Assembly: GCF_021531355.1 (NCBI RefSeq) | Contig: NZ_JADYTS010000016.1 | Location: 1 to 43,928, forward strand | Direction: 5' to 3' | Length of the DNA: 43,928 bases | Origin: Leyella stercorea | GTDB lineage: Bacteria > Bacteroidota > Bacteroidia > Bacteroidales > Bacteroidaceae | Program-made: the position numbers and the translations under genes | Notes under the pieces: generated by a model | What the model saw: the letters and a program-made list of their open reading frames with translations, nothing else | Database searches by the model: none | Told to the model about the DNA's origin: nothing | In this document: positions 22,992-32,506 of the stretch, in pieces | How positions within the stretch are numbered: position 1 is the stretch's first letter | How the letters are laid out: every line of letters begins with the position of its first letter

Positions 22992-24122
22992 TCACAAAGC
23001 CATTTCGCTTCGATATTGTTGCGGACTACATCCATTCTTCTGGATGAAAGCGCGTCGGAATGTTGACAGCGAATTGAAGCCGGACATCTCTGCTATTATC
23101 TCAAGAGTATAGTCGGTGTCGCTCAGAAGCCCCATTGAATGACGCACACGATAGTTGTTCACATACTCGTAGAACGACTGTTCGCACGTATGATTGAAAT
23201 ACTGGCTCATATAGGTTCGGTTGGTGCCGATACGTGCAGCAAGGTCTGACAGACGTAGTTTCGGATTAAGATAAATCTTGTCTTCTTCGAAGGCTTTATA
23301 TATATCAGCAACCATCTGCTCGTCTACATCTGATGTCTGTGGCGAGGACTCCACACTGACGGGAGCTGGAACTGCAGGTTGCGGACATGGTTGTTGTTCT
23401 GAACTGTCTGTTGTCTGCGCCTCAATATCACTACTATCCATCGCCCCACTGCCACTGCTACCCACCACTTCGCGGAACACAACGTCCTGTCTGTTGATGA
23501 AATAGCACACTACCGACCACGACACAAGCGAGACTGTCATATAAACCAAGTCGGAGAAATAGCCTTTGAACAAAGCCTGGTATACCCAGGCGGCAAGTAT
23601 AATATAGAAAAATATCATCACTCCACGAAGCCAATGCAGATTGATTTCTTCATCGTACGAGTATTCCTCTTTCAGTCTTCGGTGGTATATGGGCAATTCG
23701 TGCAAGGTCCACACGGCACACCATGTGCCATAGGCAATAGACATGGCTATAAGAGCATAGAAAAAGAATGAGTTGACGAAGACTATATATAATAAGGAGA
23801 ATATCAGAAACGGCAACTCAGCCAGTAAGCCACGACGCAACGTAACAGAACCTGGACGACAGAACTCGAACAACACCATGGCGTAAACCGGTACGGTGAC
23901 CATGTCTAAACACGTTGACAAACGATCACGAAAACAATCGTCGGTATAAAAAAAACTCACCCATGGCAAGTCCTTGATATACTGAAACGCTATCAACAGC
24001 ATAAGAGCACCTATCAGTCGTTTGGACAACGGCAGACCACGACGGCTGAATATCCAAGCCATCATCAAGTGAAACATGATGCACATTCCGTACATCAAAT
24101 AAAGAATATGTTCGAGTTCCAT
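22992..24122 (-). CDS. Membrane-bound AraC-family transcriptional regulator
   Basis: A 376-residue protein with six or seven hydrophobic segments in residues 1-210, a low-complexity acidic/Ser/Pro linker (about 220-270) and a C-terminal AraC HTH domain (about 275-376): LRLSDLAARIGTNRTYMSQYFNHT and AEMSGFNSLSTFRRAFIQKNGCSPQQYR. Such membrane AraC proteins are common in Bacteroidetes; the signal they sense is usually unknown. It starts 68 bases after the sufS stop on the same strand, separated by a hairpin, so it may be a separate unit or read-through from suf. Target genes cannot be inferred. Confidence 0.9.
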   Translation of the reverse strand: MELEHILYLMYGMCIMFHLMMAWIFSRRGLPLSKRLIGALMLLIAFQYIKDLPWVSFFYTDDCFRDRLSTCLDMVTVPVYAMVLFEFCRPGSVTLRRGLLAELPFLIFSLLYIVFVNSFFFYALIAMSIAYGTWCAVWTLHELPIYHRRLKEEYSYDEEINLHWLRGVMIFFYIILAAWVYQALFKGYFSDLVYMTVSLVSWSVVCYFINRQDVVFREVVGSSGSGAMDSSDIEAQTTDSSEQQPCPQPAVPAPVSVESSPQTSDVDEQMVADIYKAFEEDKIYLNPKLRLSDLAARIGTNRTYMSQYFNHTCEQSFYEYVNNYRVRHSMGLLSDTDYTLEIIAEMSGFNSLSTFRRAFIQKNGCSPQQYRSEMAL

Positions 24123-24137
24123 AGTTAGCAGTTTGTG

Positions 24138-24165
24138 CAGGCTATGGCTTCAAAACCATAGCCTG
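24138..24165. terminator. Hairpin between sufS and the AraC gene
   Basis: CAGGCTATGG and CCATAGCCTG pair perfectly over 10 bp around an 8-base loop. No T run follows on the reverse strand, so it may be an attenuator or mRNA 3'-end stabiliser of the suf operon rather than a true terminator. Confidence 0.55.
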
Positions 24166-24190
24166 GTGAAAATTCAGGTAAATAAGCGTA

Positions 24191-25405
24191 TCAGAACATC
24201 TGACTAACTCTTCTCACGCCAGCGACAAGAGCGTCGATTTCTTCCTTTGTATTATACAGTGCGAACGATGCACGCACTACGCCTTGCACACCAAGACGGT
24301 CCATTACGGGCTGGGCGCAGTGATGACCGGTGCGCACGGCTATGCCAAGACGGTCGAGCAATGTTCCCATGTCGAGATGATGTATGTCGCCAACGAGGAA
24401 CGACACTACCGCATCCTTACCCTCGGTGGTGCCGAAAAGGCGCATATCGGGTATCTCAGCCAACTGCTTCATACAGTATTCGGTGAGTTCGTGCTCATGT
24501 CGGGCGATGTTGTCCATGCCGAGAGCCGACACATAATCGATGGCTGTTGCGAGTCCGTGAGTGGCTACATAGTCGGGAGTGCCTGCCTCAAACTTGAACG
24601 GAAGTTTCTCGAACACCGTCTTCTCGAAGCTCACACTCTCTATCATCTCACCTCCACCCTGATAGGGCGGCATACGGTCGAGCCACTCTTCCTTGCCATA
24701 CAGCACTCCGATGCCCGTCGGACCGTAAATCTTATGACCCGAGAAGGCGAAGAAGTCACAGTCCATAGCCTGCACGTCTACTGCAAAATGAGGAGTCGAC
24801 TGCGCTCCGTCTACCAATACGGGCACGCCATGGTCGTGGGCTATGCGGATGATGTCATTCACGGGATTGACTGTTCCGAGCGTATTGCTTACGTGGGCTA
24901 TGCTGACAATCTTGGTCTTGTCGCTGAACAGCTGCTCGTAAGTCTCCATATCGAGCTTTCCGCTGTCGTCCATCGGTATCACCTTGAGCGCAATGCCACG
25001 CTTGGCGGCTTGCAACTGCCAAGGCACAATGTTGGAGTGATGCTCCATGACCGACACTATCACCTCGTCGCCCTCGTGCATAAACTCCTCGCAGAACGAA
25101 GAAACGACAAGATTGATGCTCTCCGTTGTGCCGCGTGTGAAGATAATCTCCTCAGTCTTGGGAGCATTGATAAACTTGCGTACGGTTTCACGGGCAGCCT
25201 CGTGCAGGTCGGTGGCACGCTGCGACAGATAATGCACTCCACGATGTACGTTGGCATTAGCGTTGAGATATTCATCGCGCATGGCATCAAGCACACACAA
25301 TGGCTTCTGTGTCGTAGCCGCATTGTCGAGATATACGAGTGGGCGGTCGTAGACGGTGCGAGACAGTATTGGGAAGTCCTCGCGAACTTTATTGATATCG
25401 TACAT
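24191..25405 (-). CDS. sufS: Cysteine desulfurase SufS
   Basis: A 404-residue class V PLP aminotransferase that mobilises cysteine sulfur for Fe-S cluster assembly. The start MYDINKVREDFPIL at 25405 fits the family; the frame extends 21 residues further into array sequence (E7), which is rejected. Motifs: LVYLDNAATTQKP, SVMEHHSNIVPWQ, the PLP lysine in AFSGHKIYGPTG (K225) and the active cysteine in RTGHHCAQPVM (C363). Last gene of the sufBCDS operon; no sufE or sufU is visible nearby. Confidence 0.96.
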   Translation of the reverse strand: MYDINKVREDFPILSRTVYDRPLVYLDNAATTQKPLCVLDAMRDEYLNANANVHRGVHYLSQRATDLHEAARETVRKFINAPKTEEIIFTRGTTESINLVVSSFCEEFMHEGDEVIVSVMEHHSNIVPWQLQAAKRGIALKVIPMDDSGKLDMETYEQLFSDKTKIVSIAHVSNTLGTVNPVNDIIRIAHDHGVPVLVDGAQSTPHFAVDVQAMDCDFFAFSGHKIYGPTGIGVLYGKEEWLDRMPPYQGGGEMIESVSFEKTVFEKLPFKFEAGTPDYVATHGLATAIDYVSALGMDNIARHEHELTEYCMKQLAEIPDMRLFGTTEGKDAVVSFLVGDIHHLDMGTLLDRLGIAVRTGHHCAQPVMDRLGVQGVVRASFALYNTKEEIDALVAGVRRVSQMF

Positions 25406-25416
25406 TTGTATATTAG

Positions 25417-25475
25417 TTAAGAATTGAGAGTTGAGAGTTATGAAATGTAATACAATTATAACTCTCAATTCTTAA
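25417..25475. repeat. Short inverted array element E7 (GAGAGTT units) between sufD and sufS
   Basis: TTAAGAATTGAGAGTT (25417-25432) is matched exactly by its complement at 25460-25475, with one further GAGAGTT unit and TATGA on the left arm. The centre is only about 27 bases. The units and the GAGAGTTATGA inner end are the same as in S23-bearing element E2, so this looks like a gene-less miniature of that type. Confidence 0.8.
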
Positions 25476-25483
25476 TTTTCAAT

Positions 25484-26827
25484 TTACTTGCACATTTTGC
25501 AGCCTTCACACTTGCTCAGTTCGCCACGGAATCGCTTCTCTACAAGATAGTGCAGGCGGTCGCGCAGTGGTTCAAGCTGTATCTGGTCTATCACTTCATT
25601 GACAAAAGCGAACTCAAGGAGCAGTTTGGCCTCCTTCTCGCTGATGCCACGCTGTCGCATATAGAACAATGCGGCATCATTGAGCTGTCCTACGGTAGAG
25701 CCATGCGAGCATTTCACGTCGTCGGCGTATATCTCAAGCATCGGCTGGGTGTACATTCTGGCTGTCTTTGTGGTGCAAAGGTTCTGGTTTACTTCTTCAC
25801 TGACAGTCTTCTGTGCTCCATGACGCACGAGAACACGACCTGCGAACGCTCCAGTCGACTTGTCGTCGAGCACATACTTGTAGAGTTCGTGACTCGTGCA
25901 GTGGCTCACCTGATGGTCGATGAGCGTGTTGTTGTCGACGTGCTGTGTCTTGTCGGCTATCACGCAGCCGTTGCACCAGCACTCAGCACCCTCACCCTTC
26001 AGCATCACGTCGAGACGGTTGCGGGTCACGCCGTTATGCAGGGTGATTACGTTGTGGTGGAAACGTGAGTCGCGCTGCTGCTCAACATATACGTTCGACA
26101 CGCGTGTGTTCTTGTAGTGGGTCTCCTCCATGCAGTACAGCTCAAGCGAAGCGTTGGCTCCGACATAAGCCTCTATGATCTGCGTTGTAAGGAACTGGCT
26201 GTCGTCGGCGGCATGGTCGCAGAAAAGAAACTTGGCATTGGCGCCTTCCTCCATGACGATGAGCACACGACGGTTTACCATCAGGTCTACAGCAGAGCGC
26301 AGAATGTTTATCACCTGCACCGTCTTGTCTACTACGACATTCTTCTTCACGTACACCAACAGTCCGTCCTGTGCCAGCATTGTGTTGAGAGCGGTGATGC
26401 CGTCCTCGTCGGTCTTTGCCAGACGGGCGTAGTATTTGGCAACAAACTCAGGGTTCTGCTTGGCATAATCGGCAAGCGACGCCACTACGATGCCCTCCGG
26501 AAGATTCTCCTTAGGCTGCAAAGCCTGGCGGAACTGGTCGTTTACGATGAAGTAGAGCGATGTGCTTAGATTGGGCACGTCACAACGGAATGCCTTATAC
26601 GGGTCGACAGGCACTTCAATACGGTTGATGTTCAATCCGTAGTTTGGTTCGAAGAGCTTGTCGTTGGTTGTGTATTTATATCTCTCAACCTTTCGCGACG
26701 GGAAACCCAAGCGCTCAAAATCAGCAAAAGCAGCGTCACGCACGGCGTTCAGTGCGTCGGCGCTGTGTGCGCAGATTTGTTCGCGTGTGTCGCGATATAG
26801 GTCGATGTATTGTTGTTCGCTGTTCAT
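25484..26827 (-). CDS. sufD: Fe-S cluster assembly protein SufD
   Basis: A 447-residue SufD, the SufB-related partner in the SufBC2D scaffold. The beta-helix core and the SufBD C-terminal signature CSHGSTVGQLNDAALFYMRQRGISEKEA are clear (key residues H and S in CSHGSTVG). Its start lies 2 bases after the sufC stop. The C terminus ends CEGCKMCK, a cysteine-rich tail also seen in other Bacteroidales SufD proteins. Confidence 0.95.
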   Translation of the reverse strand: MNSEQQYIDLYRDTREQICAHSADALNAVRDAAFADFERLGFPSRKVERYKYTTNDKLFEPNYGLNINRIEVPVDPYKAFRCDVPNLSTSLYFIVNDQFRQALQPKENLPEGIVVASLADYAKQNPEFVAKYYARLAKTDEDGITALNTMLAQDGLLVYVKKNVVVDKTVQVINILRSAVDLMVNRRVLIVMEEGANAKFLFCDHAADDSQFLTTQIIEAYVGANASLELYCMEETHYKNTRVSNVYVEQQRDSRFHHNVITLHNGVTRNRLDVMLKGEGAECWCNGCVIADKTQHVDNNTLIDHQVSHCTSHELYKYVLDDKSTGAFAGRVLVRHGAQKTVSEEVNQNLCTTKTARMYTQPMLEIYADDVKCSHGSTVGQLNDAALFYMRQRGISEKEAKLLLEFAFVNEVIDQIQLEPLRDRLHYLVEKRFRGELSKCEGCKMCK

Positions 26828-26829
26828 TA

Positions 26830-27585
26830 TTACTCCTCTCCTATCTCTGCTTTAATCCAGTCGTATCCTCTCTGCTCAATCTCCTTGGCAAGTTCTGGTC
26901 CGGCAGTCTTCACGATGCGTCCCTTGTAGAGCACGTGCACAACGTCGGGCTTGATCATATCGAGCAGACGCTCGTAGTGAGTGATTACGATGGCTGATGT
27001 CTCGGGATTGTGCATCTTGTTTACACCGTCGGCAACAATGCGCATTGCGTCGACATCAAGTCCTGAGTCTGTTTCGTCGAGTATGGCAAGCTTCGGTTCG
27101 AGCATTGCCATCTGGAATATCTCGTTGCGCTTCTTCTCTCCGCCCGAGAAGCCCTCGTTTACAGAGCGGCGTGTGAACTTAGAGTCAAGTTCTACAATCT
27201 TGCGCTTCTCGTTCATGAGCTTAAGGAAGTCGCCTGCCTTCAGTTCGGGCAGACCCTGATACTTGCGTTTCTCGTTGACAGCAGCCTTGAGGAAGTTGGT
27301 CATCGACACGCCCGGTATCTCCACCGGATACTGGAACGAGAGGAAGAGTCCCTCGTGTGCGCGGTCTTCAGGCTTCATCTCAAGGATGTTCTTGCCGTTA
27401 AACCAAGCCTCGCCCTCAGTGACCTCATAGAGAGGGTTGCCGGTGAGCACAGCACTAAGAGTAGACTTACCGGAACCGTTAGGTCCCATGATGGCGTGGA
27501 TTTCGCCGTCTTTTATTGTGAGGTTGATGCCTCGTAGTATTTCCTTGCCAGCAATTGTGGCGTGGAGGTTCTTAACTTCTAACAT
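26830..27585 (-). CDS. sufC: Fe-S cluster assembly ATPase SufC
   Basis: A 251-residue ABC-type ATPase. Walker A is GPNGSGKST, the ABC signature is FSGGEKKRNE and Walker B is LAILDETDSGLD. It powers the SufBCD scaffold and has no membrane partner. The frame is open 32 residues further upstream, but those are array-encoded (IQNSKLK repeats); the start MLEVKNLHATIAG at 27585 is preferred. Element E8 separates it from sufB; sufD follows after 2 bases. Confidence 0.97.
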   Translation of the reverse strand: MLEVKNLHATIAGKEILRGINLTIKDGEIHAIMGPNGSGKSTLSAVLTGNPLYEVTEGEAWFNGKNILEMKPEDRAHEGLFLSFQYPVEIPGVSMTNFLKAAVNEKRKYQGLPELKAGDFLKLMNEKRKIVELDSKFTRRSVNEGFSGGEKKRNEIFQMAMLEPKLAILDETDSGLDVDAMRIVADGVNKMHNPETSAIVITHYERLLDMIKPDVVHVLYKGRIVKTAGPELAKEIEQRGYDWIKAEIGEE

Positions 27586-27587
27586 AT

Positions 27588-27780
27588 TGAATTTTGAATT
27601 TTGAGTTTTGAATTTTGAGTTTTGAATTTTGAGTTTTGAGTTTTGAATTGTTGCGGCAAGCCGCAATTTTGAGTTTATCAATTTTGAATTTTATCAATTT
27701 TGAATTCAAAATTCAAAAATGTTCAATTCAAAATCGGCTCTGCCGATAATTCAAAACTCAAAACTCAAAATTCAAAACTC
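27588..27780. repeat. Inverted array element E8 (TTTTGAA/TTTTGAG units), head to head, no gene
   Basis: Left array 27588-27650 leads to hairpin TTGCGGC-AA-GCCGCAA (27651-27666). Right array 27748-27780 leads back to hairpin ATCGGC-TCT-GCCGAT (27733-27747). The inner arms meet at a GAATTC (27702-27707), so the two halves of an E4/E5-type element are joined with nothing between them. It fills the sufB-sufC junction exactly. Confidence 0.85.
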
Positions 27781-27783
27781 CTT

Positions 27784-29238
27784 TTATCCAACTGTTCCCT
27801 CAAGCGATACGCTCAGCAGCTTCTGAGCCTCAACGGCAAACTCCATCGGAAGCTTGTTGAGCACTTCCTTGGCGTATCCGTTTACGATGAGTCCTACTGC
27901 CTGCTCAGTCGGTATGCCACGCTGATTGCAGTAGAATAGCTGGTCTTCTGAGATTTTTGAGGTTGTAGCCTCATGCTCTACTACAGCAGTATCGTTGTGA
28001 ATATCCATATATGGGAAGGTGTGTGCTCCGCAGTCGGAACCGAGCAGCAACGAGTCGCACGACGAATAGTTGCGGGCGTTGTCGGCATTGCTTGTGGCAC
28101 GTACCAGTCCACGGTATGAGTTCTGGCTGTGCCCAGCAGATATACCCTTCGAGATGATTGTCGACTTGGTGTTCTTGCCCATATGAATCATCTTCGTTCC
28201 AGTGTCTGCCTCCTGATAGTTATTGGTCACTGCCACTGAGTAGAACTCTGCCTGCGAACCGTCGCCACGCAGAATGCACGACGGATACTTCCATGTTATG
28301 GCAGAACCTGTCTCCACCTGAGTCCACGACAGTTTTGAGTTGACACCGCGCAGGTCGCCACGCTTTGTAACAAGGTTGAGCACACCGCCCTTGCCATGCT
28401 CGTCACCCGGATACCAGTTCTGCACAGTTGAGTACTTCACCTCGGCGTTGTCGTTGACGATAATCTCCACGATAGCGGCGTGCAGCTGGTTCTCGTCGCG
28501 CATCGGAGCGGTACATCCTTCAAGATACGAAACGTATGCATCGTCATCAGCAATGATGAGAGTACGCTCAAACTGACCCGTATTGCGGGCGTTGATGCGG
28601 AAGTAAGAGCTCAGCTCCATCGGACAGCGCACGCCCTTAGGGATATATACGAACGAACCGTCGCTGAATACGGCGCTGTTGAGCGCTGCATAGAAGTTGT
28701 CACGATACGGCACTACCGAACCGAGATACTGCTTCACGAGGTCGGGATGATTCTTTATGGCGTCGCCGATAGAGCAGAATATGATGCCCTTTTCGGCAAG
28801 ATGCTGTGAGAATGTTGTCTTCACCGACACTGAGTCCATGATGGCATCTACAGCAACGCCGCTCAGTGCGAGACGTTCCTCAAGAGGAATGCCAAGCTTG
28901 TCGAATGTCTTCATCAGCTCCGGGTCAATCTCCTTCTTCTCGTCCTTGGGCTTCTTTGCGAGCGGGTCGGCATAATAGGATATTGCCTGATAGTCGATTT
29001 CGGGCAGATGAACATGTCCCCATGTGGGCTGTTCGAGTGTCTGCCAGTGGCGGAACGCCTTCAATCGGAACTCGAGCATCCATTCCGGCTCTCCCTTCTT
29101 TTGGGAAATCAGGCGCACGACGTCCTCGTTGAGTCCCTTCTCTATGATGTCGGTATGCACGTCGGTGGTGAAGCCGTATTCGTATTTCTGCTCTGCCACC
29201 TGGCGCACAAAGGCATTTTTTGTATCTTTATTTTCCAT
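27784..29238 (-). CDS. sufB: Fe-S cluster assembly protein SufB
   Basis: A 484-residue SufB, the scaffold subunit on which Fe-S clusters are built. The core contains [38 protein letters not shown], and [15 protein letters not shown]; the family C-terminal block with [22 protein letters not shown] is intact. First gene of the suf operon, with its own -7 box 71 bases upstream. An AAAGGAG follows the stop before array E8 begins. Confidence 0.97.
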   Translation of the reverse strand: MENKDTKNAFVRQVAEQKYEYGFTTDVHTDIIEKGLNEDVVRLISQKKGEPEWMLEFRLKAFRHWQTLEQPTWGHVHLPEIDYQAISYYADPLAKKPKDEKKEIDPELMKTFDKLGIPLEERLALSGVAVDAIMDSVSVKTTFSQHLAEKGIIFCSIGDAIKNHPDLVKQYLGSVVPYRDNFYAALNSAVFSDGSFVYIPKGVRCPMELSSYFRINARNTGQFERTLIIADDDAYVSYLEGCTAPMRDENQLHAAIVEIIVNDNAEVKYSTVQNWYPGDEHGKGGVLNLVTKRGDLRGVNSKLSWTQVETGSAITWKYPSCILRGDGSQAEFYSVAVTNNYQEADTGTKMIHMGKNTKSTIISKGISAGHSQNSYRGLVRATSNADNARNYSSCDSLLLGSDCGAHTFPYMDIHNDTAVVEHEATTSKISEDQLFYCNQRGIPTEQAVGLIVNGYAKEVLNKLPMEFAVEAQKLLSVSLEGTVG

Positions 29239-29308
29239 TTTTGCAGTAAGTTAGCCGGATGCCGGGCGCTCATTTGAGCCGTGCATTCCGACGTTCTGTT
29301 TTAAAATG

Positions 29309-29316
29309 CAAAATTA
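29309..29316 (-). promoter_or_regulatory. -7 box of the suf operon promoter
   Basis: The complement reads TAATTTTG, an exact TAnnTTTG match. The surrounding TGCAAAATTACTAAAT (on the plus strand) is nearly the same as at the rimP promoter (34302-34309). No Fur- or IscR-like operator was recognised. Confidence 0.6.
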
Positions 29317-29363
29317 CTAAATCCGTAGTGATTTAACGAAAAATATACATTATTTTATTATAA

Positions 29364-29411
29364 CAAAAAATTGCCGTGCAAGGAACTAATTCCCAACACG
29401 GCAATTTTGCT
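29364..29411 (-). terminator. Terminator of the rimP-nusA-infB operon
   Basis: AAAATTGCCGTG (29367-29378) pairs with CACGGCAATTTT (29397-29408), a 12-bp perfect stem around an 18-base loop; the reverse strand continues TTTTTTGTTA. It lies 17 bases after the infB stop. Confidence 0.9.
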
Positions 29412-29424
29412 TATGTAAGTATTA

Positions 29425-32274
29425 TTACAGAGTCTGCTTAACCTCAATCTCGGTGAAGGTCTCGAGCACGTCACCCTGCTGGATGTCGTTGAAGTTGACG
29501 AGCGAGATACCACACTCGAAGTTGGTGGCAACCTCCTTAACGTCGTCCTTGTAGCGCTTGAGGGCTGCAATCTCGGCGGTGTGAACCACGATACCGTCGC
29601 GTACGACGCGGGCCTTGTCGGCACGGTGTACCTTACCCTCAGTGACGTAACATCCGGCAACGGTTCCGACCTTAGAAATCTTGTAAACCTCGCGTACCTC
29701 AACCTGACCGGTGATAACTTCCTTCTTCACCTTGTCGAGCATACCGATCATGGCTGACTTGACGTCGTCGATAGCGTCGTAGATGACTGAGTAGGTATTG
29801 ATTTCTACACCCTCCTGCTCAGCAAGCTTGCGTGCTGCTGCCGAAGGACGCACCTGGAAGCCTACGATGATGGCATCGGAAGCATCGGCAAGCGTAACGT
29901 CGCTCTCCGAAATCTGTCCCACAGCCTTGTATATAACGTCCACCTTGATTTTCTCGGTAGACATCTTGATGAACGAATCCGACAAAGCCTCGATAGAACC
30001 GTCGGTGTCGCCCTTGACGATGATGTTGAGCTCCTTGAACGATCCGAGTGCGATACGGTGAGAGATGTCCGACAGTGTAAGACGCTTCTGAGTACGCAGA
30101 CCCTGCTCACGCTGCAGCTGCAGACGCTTGTTGGCAATGTCGCGTGCCTCCTGTTCGGTCTCAAGAGTGTGGAATGAGTCACCTGCAGTAGGAGCACCGT
30201 TGAGACCGAGGATGATAGCCGGCTCAGCCGGTCCTGCCGACTCGATGCGCTGGTTACGCTCGTTGAACATAGCCTTGATACGGCCCCATGATGTTCCGGC
30301 GATGATGTTGTCGCCTACGCGCAGTGTACCGTTGCTTACGAGCACTGTCGAAACATAGCCACGACCCTTGTCGAGCGACGACTCGATGATAGAGCCTGTA
30401 GCCTTGCGGTTAGGATTGGCCTTGAGGTCAAGCATTTCTGCCTCAAGCAGCACCTTCTCCAGAAGGTCGTTAACGCCCTGACCCTTCTTGGCACTGATTT
30501 CCTGACACTGGTACTTACCGCCCCACTCCTCAACGAGGAGGTTCATGGCAGAGAGTTCCTCACGTACACGGTCGGCATTAGCGCCCGGCTTGTCTATCTT
30601 GTTGATAGCAAACACCATCGGTACGTTGGCAGCCTGACAGTGTGCTATCGCCTCCTTGGTGGTAGGCATCACGGCGTCGTCGGCAGCGATGATGATGATG
30701 GCGATATCGGTAACCTGAGCACCACGGGCACGCATGGCGGTAAACGCCTCATGACCCGGAGTATCAAGGAATGTTATCTTGCGTCCGTCCTCAAGCTGAA
30801 CGTTGTATGCACCGATGTGCTGTGTGATACCACCAGCCTCACCTGCGATAACGTTGGTCTTGCGTATATAGTCGAGCAATGATGTCTTACCGTGGTCTAC
30901 GTGACCCATCACGGTAACAATCGGCGCACGCGGGATGAGGTCGTTCTCGTCGTCCTCTACCTCGGTGATTGCCTCCTGCACCTCAGCGCTGACATATTCG
31001 GTCTTGAATCCGAACTCCTCAGCCACGAGGTTGATGGTCTCGGCATCCAGACGCTGGTTGATCGACACCATGATACCTACGCTCATGAGTGTTCCGATCA
31101 CCTGGTTTACCGATACGTTCATCATCGTAGCCAGTTCCGAAACAGTCACAAACTCGGTCAGCTTCAGTGTCTTGCTCTCCTTCTTCTCCTCGCGACGCTC
31201 CTCATTCATCTTTTCCTGAGCAGCCTCACGCTTCTCCTTACGATACTTGGCACCCTTCTTGTTCTGGCTCTGCTTGCTTGTGAGTCGTGCAAGCGTCTCC
31301 TTTACCTGGCGTGCTACGTCCTCGTCGTTCACCTCAGCAGGCTTCTGCTGTCCGCGTCCGCGATTCTTCTTCTTGTTCTTGCCGCTTCCGCCACCGTTGC
31401 CTCCGGCGTTGGTGTTCTTGCCACCCTGTCCGCCAGGCTGGTTGGCAGCAGCATTGATGTCTACGCGCACCTTGTTGATGCGTTCGCGCTTCTTCTTGTC
31501 GCCGCGCTGCTGCTGCGACTTCTCCTCGCGCTCCTTACGCTTCTCTTCCTTCGACTTCTTCTTGGGGCGTGTGCTCTGGTTGAGCGCGTTGAGGTCGATC
31601 TTGCCGAGTACGTTCACCTTAGGTGTGTTGAGCATCTTCTTCTCGCTCTTGGTGGTGAACAGTGTTGAGTCCGTCTTAGTGGTCTCAGCGGCTGGTTTCT
31701 GTTCGGTGGTTGCGGCTGGTTTCGCATCCGTTTTTGTGGCAGCCGTAGTAGGCTCCTGCTTCACTTTGGGTTTGTTCTCTTTGTCTTGAACCACTGGCTT
31801 TTGTATTTTTTTTGTTTCCGTCTTTTCCACAGTCTTGCTGGCAGTAGCCTCGCTGCCCTGTGTATTTTTGTTGTTTGCCGGCTTCTGACTTACGGCAGCA
31901 GTCTTGGCCTGAGGCTCCTTACGAGCCTCAGGTGCAGCTGGCTTCAGCTCGGAAGGCTTCTTTCCGATGCTGTCAAGGTCAATCTTGCCCAACGGCTTGT
32001 ACTGCTGCTGGGTAGACGATGAAAGGATTCGTTCGGCACGTGTGTCGTCCTTCTTCTTCTCTTTCGGCTTTTTCTGCAAGAGTTTTTCAGCTTGAGAACG
32101 CACCTCCTTGTCCTGCTGGAATGCTCCGGCGAGGGCATTGTACTGAGCGTCACTCAGTTTGAAGCTCGGCTCTGCCTTCACTTCTCCCAGTTCGCTTCTT
32201 TTCTCAAGGAACTCCACTGCCGTCTGGAGTCCTATATTCAACTCTCGTAATGCTTTGTTTAACCTGATGCTCAT
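29425..32274 (-). CDS. infB: Translation initiation factor IF-2
   Basis: A 949-residue IF-2. An N-terminal IF2_N domain (residues 1-60) is followed by a long Lys/Glu/Gln/Pro/Ala-rich, probably disordered linker (about 65-365, with a Gly/Asn-rich patch near 280-300) and a second IF2_N-like domain (about 370-425). The GTPase domain has G1 GHVDHGKT (457-464), G3 DTPGHEAF and G4 NKID. Domains II-IV follow. It delivers initiator tRNA to the 30S subunit. Last gene of the operon. Confidence 0.98.
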   Translation of the reverse strand: MSIRLNKALRELNIGLQTAVEFLEKRSELGEVKAEPSFKLSDAQYNALAGAFQQDKEVRSQAEKLLQKKPKEKKKDDTRAERILSSSTQQQYKPLGKIDLDSIGKKPSELKPAAPEARKEPQAKTAAVSQKPANNKNTQGSEATASKTVEKTETKKIQKPVVQDKENKPKVKQEPTTAATKTDAKPAATTEQKPAAETTKTDSTLFTTKSEKKMLNTPKVNVLGKIDLNALNQSTRPKKKSKEEKRKEREEKSQQQRGDKKKRERINKVRVDINAAANQPGGQGGKNTNAGGNGGGSGKNKKKNRGRGQQKPAEVNDEDVARQVKETLARLTSKQSQNKKGAKYRKEKREAAQEKMNEERREEKKESKTLKLTEFVTVSELATMMNVSVNQVIGTLMSVGIMVSINQRLDAETINLVAEEFGFKTEYVSAEVQEAITEVEDDENDLIPRAPIVTVMGHVDHGKTSLLDYIRKTNVIAGEAGGITQHIGAYNVQLEDGRKITFLDTPGHEAFTAMRARGAQVTDIAIIIIAADDAVMPTTKEAIAHCQAANVPMVFAINKIDKPGANADRVREELSAMNLLVEEWGGKYQCQEISAKKGQGVNDLLEKVLLEAEMLDLKANPNRKATGSIIESSLDKGRGYVSTVLVSNGTLRVGDNIIAGTSWGRIKAMFNERNQRIESAGPAEPAIILGLNGAPTAGDSFHTLETEQEARDIANKRLQLQREQGLRTQKRLTLSDISHRIALGSFKELNIIVKGDTDGSIEALSDSFIKMSTEKIKVDVIYKAVGQISESDVTLADASDAIIVGFQVRPSAAARKLAEQEGVEINTYSVIYDAIDDVKSAMIGMLDKVKKEVITGQVEVREVYKISKVGTVAGCYVTEGKVHRADKARVVRDGIVVHTAEIAALKRYKDDVKEVATNFECGISLVNFNDIQQGDVLETFTEIEVKQTL

Positions 32275-32287
32275 ATTTATCTGTTTT

Positions 32288-32480
32288 AAAAGTAAAAGAG
32301 TAAAAGAGTAAAAAAGTAAAACGTCTACCTACCTCTGCTTTGTCGCTACTCTATTTACGTCTTTTCCTTTTGCTTTGTTAGGGTTTTATTATTAATTACT
32401 TACAGCATGTCCGCAACATGCCAAACTTGAGTTCCTATTAGATACTCGCTAAGGGAGTTCCAAGAAACCTCGCGGTTTCT
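32288..32480. repeat. nusA-infB spacer with a degenerate array (E9) and two hairpins
   Basis: AAAGTAAAAGAGTAAAAG and further AGTAAAA units (32288-32322) resemble one arm of element E3; the opposite arm is not clear. Two hairpins follow: GCATGT/ACATGC (32405-32421) and AGAAACC-TCGC-GGTTTCT (32463-32480). The 232-base gap has no gene. It may be a decayed array element within an essential operon. Confidence 0.5.
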
Positions 32481-32506
32481 GAAGCCCCCTTATATGCAAT
32501 ATCAGC

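Noticed and set aside
24284..25420. 378-residue plus-strand frame opposite sufS
   Set aside because: Antisense shadow of a gene with intact PLP and cysteine motifs.
25406..25468. Longer SufS start at 25468
   Set aside because: The extra 21 residues come from the array of E7; MYDINKVREDF is the family start.
27586..27681. Longer SufC start at 27681
   Set aside because: The extra 32 residues are IQNSKLK-type array translation; MLEVKNL is the family start.
9757..27782. Short repeats as CRISPR arrays
   Set aside because: Units are 7-10 bases in direct contact without spacers and are arranged as inverted arms; no cas gene is present.
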